From: JBBIJH01 sp037446075
GTDB lineage: Bacteria > Bacteroidota > Ignavibacteria > UBA10030 > JAHEZR01
Length of the DNA: 7,919 nucleotides
Direction: 5' to 3'
Assembly: GCA_037446075.1 (NCBI GenBank)
Contig: JBBIJH010000125.1
Span: 1-7,919, forward strand
The notes beneath the pieces were generated by a model. That model worked only from the letters and a program-made list of their open reading frames with translations, was not told where the DNA came from and did no database searches. Position 1 is the stretch's first letter; every line of letters starts with the position of its first letter. The position numbers were made by a program, and so were the translations under genes. Positions 7,056 to 7,919 of the stretch are shown here, one piece after another.

Positions 7056-7072
7056 ATTGAATAATTAAATTT

Positions 7073-7456
7073 ATGGCGATCCGAACAAAAAAGAAAATCA
7101 TCGTCGTCGGTGACAAAGTCCTCATCGCTCCTGAGGAGGACACGGATCGGACCGAGCACGGACTATACTTACCTCCGAGTGTGAAGGAGAAGGAGAAAGT
7201 ACGCGGCGGTTACATTGTTCAAGTGGGCCCCGGATATCCCATCGCGAATCCGAGCTACCTGGATCAGGAACCTTGGTCTACGACGCCGCGCGAGCCAGTG
7301 AAGTACATCCCACTTCAAGCAGAAGAGGGCGACTACGCGATCTTCCTTCGGGACTCGGCGATCGAGATCGAGTATGAGGCAAAGAAGTACCTCATCGTCC
7401 CCCAATCCGCCATCCTCGTCCTCGTAAGACCCGGACCGATTGAGGGCATCGAGTAG
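7073..7456 (+). CDS. GroES-like co-chaperonin family protein (Cpn10 paralogue)
   Basis: A 127-residue protein with the GroES beta-barrel pattern: GDKVLIAPEE (residues 13-22) for the first strand, a mobile-loop region with the hydrophobic tripeptide Leu31-Tyr32-Leu33 followed by PPSVKEKEKV, then RGGYIVQVGPGYPI (44-57). The loop is where GroES contacts GroEL. After that come PLQAEEGDYAIFLRDSAIEIEYEAKKYLIV and QSAILVLVR, equivalent to the GroES strands with GD-x-x-x-F and the closing ILA-x-V strand. It is longer than classical GroES (about 97 residues), partly because of a proline- and tryptophan-containing insert at about residues 58-78 and a short tail. This form matches, from memory, a GroES-family paralogue common in Bacteroidota that is distinct from the groESL gene. 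No groEL follows, so it is an orphan. It may cap a chaperonin under particular conditions, but its role is not established. The promoter-like sequence upstream suggests transcription separate from the sugar operon. Confidence 0.85.
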   Translation: MAIRTKKKIIVVGDKVLIAPEEDTDRTEHGLYLPPSVKEKEKVRGGYIVQVGPGYPIANPSYLDQEPWSTTPREPVKYIPLQAEEGDYAIFLRDSAIEIEYEAKKYLIVPQSAILVLVRPGPIEGIE

Positions 7457-7768
7457 GTGGGAATCCAAGCGGAGATGCAGCCCGTGGCGGACGATCCTTA
7501 CATTTTCAGTCACGAAAATATTCTCTTGCAGATTCAAACAGCACGGTTCGAGCTCGGGTATTATGTCCTTCGCTTCTACAGTAAAGAGGGACGACCGGCG
7601 ACGGAGCCGACGGAGACGATTTCAGAATTCTATCTGTATCCCTCCGGTGGCACCCTTCGCGATAGTTCCATGAACCTGGTTCTCTATGATCCTCGGTATG
7701 ATATCTACCGAGGATTTACGCCACCGCATCTTCAACAAAGGCAAGAGAAGTCTTCTCCTGAGGGGTAG
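7457..7768 (+). CDS. Small protein of unknown function
   Basis: A 103-residue frame that begins at GTG 7457, directly after the GroES-like stop codon TAG (7454-7456). ATG 7475 in the same frame is an alternative start giving 97 residues; GGTGG at 7456-7460 is 14 bases before it, while GTG 7457 has no clear site. I do not recognise the product. It is soluble, with no signal peptide or membrane segment, and rich in tyrosine and phenylalanine. Alternating hydrophobic stretches (ENILLQIQTARFELGYYVLR, then ISEFYLYPSG, then SMNLVLYDPRYDIYRGF) suggest mostly beta structure, followed by a polar tail. The immediate junction points to translational coupling with the co-chaperonin paralogue and perhaps a shared task. 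The last 80 bases overlap a second open frame and contain a 10-bp inverted repeat, so the exact 3' end is slightly less certain than the body of the gene. Confidence 0.65.
   Translation: MGIQAEMQPVADDPYIFSHENILLQIQTARFELGYYVLRFYSKEGRPATEPTETISEFYLYPSGGTLRDSSMNLVLYDPRYDIYRGFTPPHLQQRQEKSSPEG
7688..7716 (+). repeat. Inverted repeat / hairpin in the 3' part of the small unknown gene
   Basis: GATCCTCGGTA (7688-7698) pairs with TACCGAGGATT (7706-7716) around the 7-base loop TGATATC: ten Watson-Crick pairs closed by one G-U pair. It lies in the codons for LYDPRYDIYRGF, and only a short T run (7715-7717) follows. An ATG in the +1 frame (7698-7700) falls at the stem-loop junction. It may act in the RNA (stability, translational coupling, early termination) or be incidental. 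Confidence 0.5.
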
Positions 7769-7873
7769 TCAACGGGCATCCTTAGCTTGGCACGGTTTGC
7801 ATGTTTTCAAAATTCTCCCTACGTTCAACTCGGAAGCAACAACCTACCTGCTGATCATCGATTCACAGGACAA

Positions 7874-7904
7874 GAAAGGGAATAGAGCGCGTCTGTTCCC
7901 TTTC
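7874..7904 (+). terminator. 13-bp hairpin, possible terminator lacking a U tract
   Basis: GAAAGGGAATAGA (7874-7886) pairs with TCTGTTCCCTTTC (7892-7904) around the loop GCGCG: thirteen consecutive pairs, one of them G-U. The bases after the stem are CCATCTCC on the + strand and TTGTCC on the - strand, so neither side has a proper U run. Its place about 105 bases after the last confident stop codon suits a transcript-end or 3'-protecting structure. It loses that meaning if the overlapping open frame is a real gene. Confidence 0.4.
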
Positions 7905-7919
7905 CCATCTCCACACCGG

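Larger units (their letters stand above)
7674..7919 (+). other. Reading frame open to the window edge; possible 5' end of a further gene
   Basis: After a stop at 7671-7673 this frame runs 82 codons to the end of the window without a stop. Possible starts are ATG 7686, ATG 7698 and TTG 7797. The first two would overlap the small unknown gene by 71-83 bases. The part beyond that gene reads plausibly as protein (HVFKILPTFNSEATTYLLII, then DSQDKKGNRARLFPFP), with a strand-like YLLIID. None of the starts has a convincing ribosome-binding site, and the 13-bp hairpin at 7874-7904 lies inside it. Chance alone would leave a frame this long open a few percent of the time. I do not recognise a family. 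Confidence 0.3.

Noticed and set aside
7042..7068. Eight-codon upstream frame (MIRRRLNN) with three rare arginine codons just before the GroES-like gene
   Set aside because: Its ATG would lie upstream of the transcription start predicted from the -10 box, and the Arg codons are simply the AGAAGGAGA ribosome-binding sequence. Kept only as a curiosity.
7009..7072. CIRCE or other heat-shock operator, or a terminator, in front of the GroES-like gene
   Set aside because: No TTAGCACTC / GAGTGCTAA-type inverted repeat is present, and the six-T run at 7028-7033 is not preceded by a stem.
7169..7537. 122-codon minus-strand frame opposite the GroES-like gene
   Set aside because: It is a shadow of a recognisable GroES-family coding sequence and resembles no protein family.
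7787..7801. TTGGCACG followed by TTTGCA, resembling a sigma-54 (-24/-12) promoter
   Set aside because: Only two bases separate TGGCACG from TTGC instead of four, and sigma-54 sites tolerate little spacing change. No activator gene or site is visible.
1..7919. Search by eye for CRISPR repeats, tRNA or rRNA genes, insertion-sequence ends or transposase genes
   Set aside because: No spaced direct repeats, cloverleaf-like segments, terminal inverted repeats or transposase-like reading frames were seen.

Overview
The window holds six recognisable genes, or pieces of genes, all on the + strand and tightly spaced. The GC content is moderate. The layout and protein families suggest a heterotrophic, polysaccharide-using Gram-negative bacterium. 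The best lineage clue is the GroES-like protein at 7073-7456: its LYLPPSVKEKEKV loop and its insert match a paralogous GroES family I know from Bacteroidota and relatives. The phylum is an inference, because there is no rRNA or other marker gene here.

Positions 1-7008 look like one carbohydrate-utilisation operon. In order it has: the C-terminal end of a protein with a family-9-like carbohydrate-binding (CBM9-like) domain (1-238); a short, signal-less member of the neutral/alkaline ceramidase N-terminal family with its zinc ligands intact but asparagine in place of the ceramidase nucleophile serine (283-1605); a DegT/DnrJ/EryC1/StrS PLP-dependent aminotransferase resembling the AHBA-synthase and scyllo-inosose aminotransferase branch (1631-2869); a large uncharacterised protein built like GH67/GH20-type glycoside hydrolases, with no signal peptide (2911-5166); and a sodium:solute symporter family (SSS) transporter whose expected Na2-site Ser/Thr pair reads Gly-Gln (5227-7008). 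Gaps between genes are 25-60 bases and I see no terminator inside the run.

A working model, which is inference: an N-acylated amino sugar, aminocyclitol glycoside or similar small glycan is imported by the symporter. The glycosidase-like protein and the amidohydrolase-like ceramidase relative then process it in the cytoplasm, and the aminotransferase moves an amino group to or from a keto-sugar intermediate. I do not recognise this combination as a described system, so it is the main candidate for something new in the window.

A promoter-like sequence at 7014-7041 appears to start a second unit. It contains the GroES-like co-chaperonin paralogue and, directly abutting it, a small protein of unknown function (7457-7768). 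The last 150 bases hold no confident gene. They contain a 13-bp perfect hairpin without a U tract, and a reading frame that stays open to the window edge, which might be the start of another gene. No tRNA, rRNA, CRISPR array, insertion sequence or attachment site was seen.
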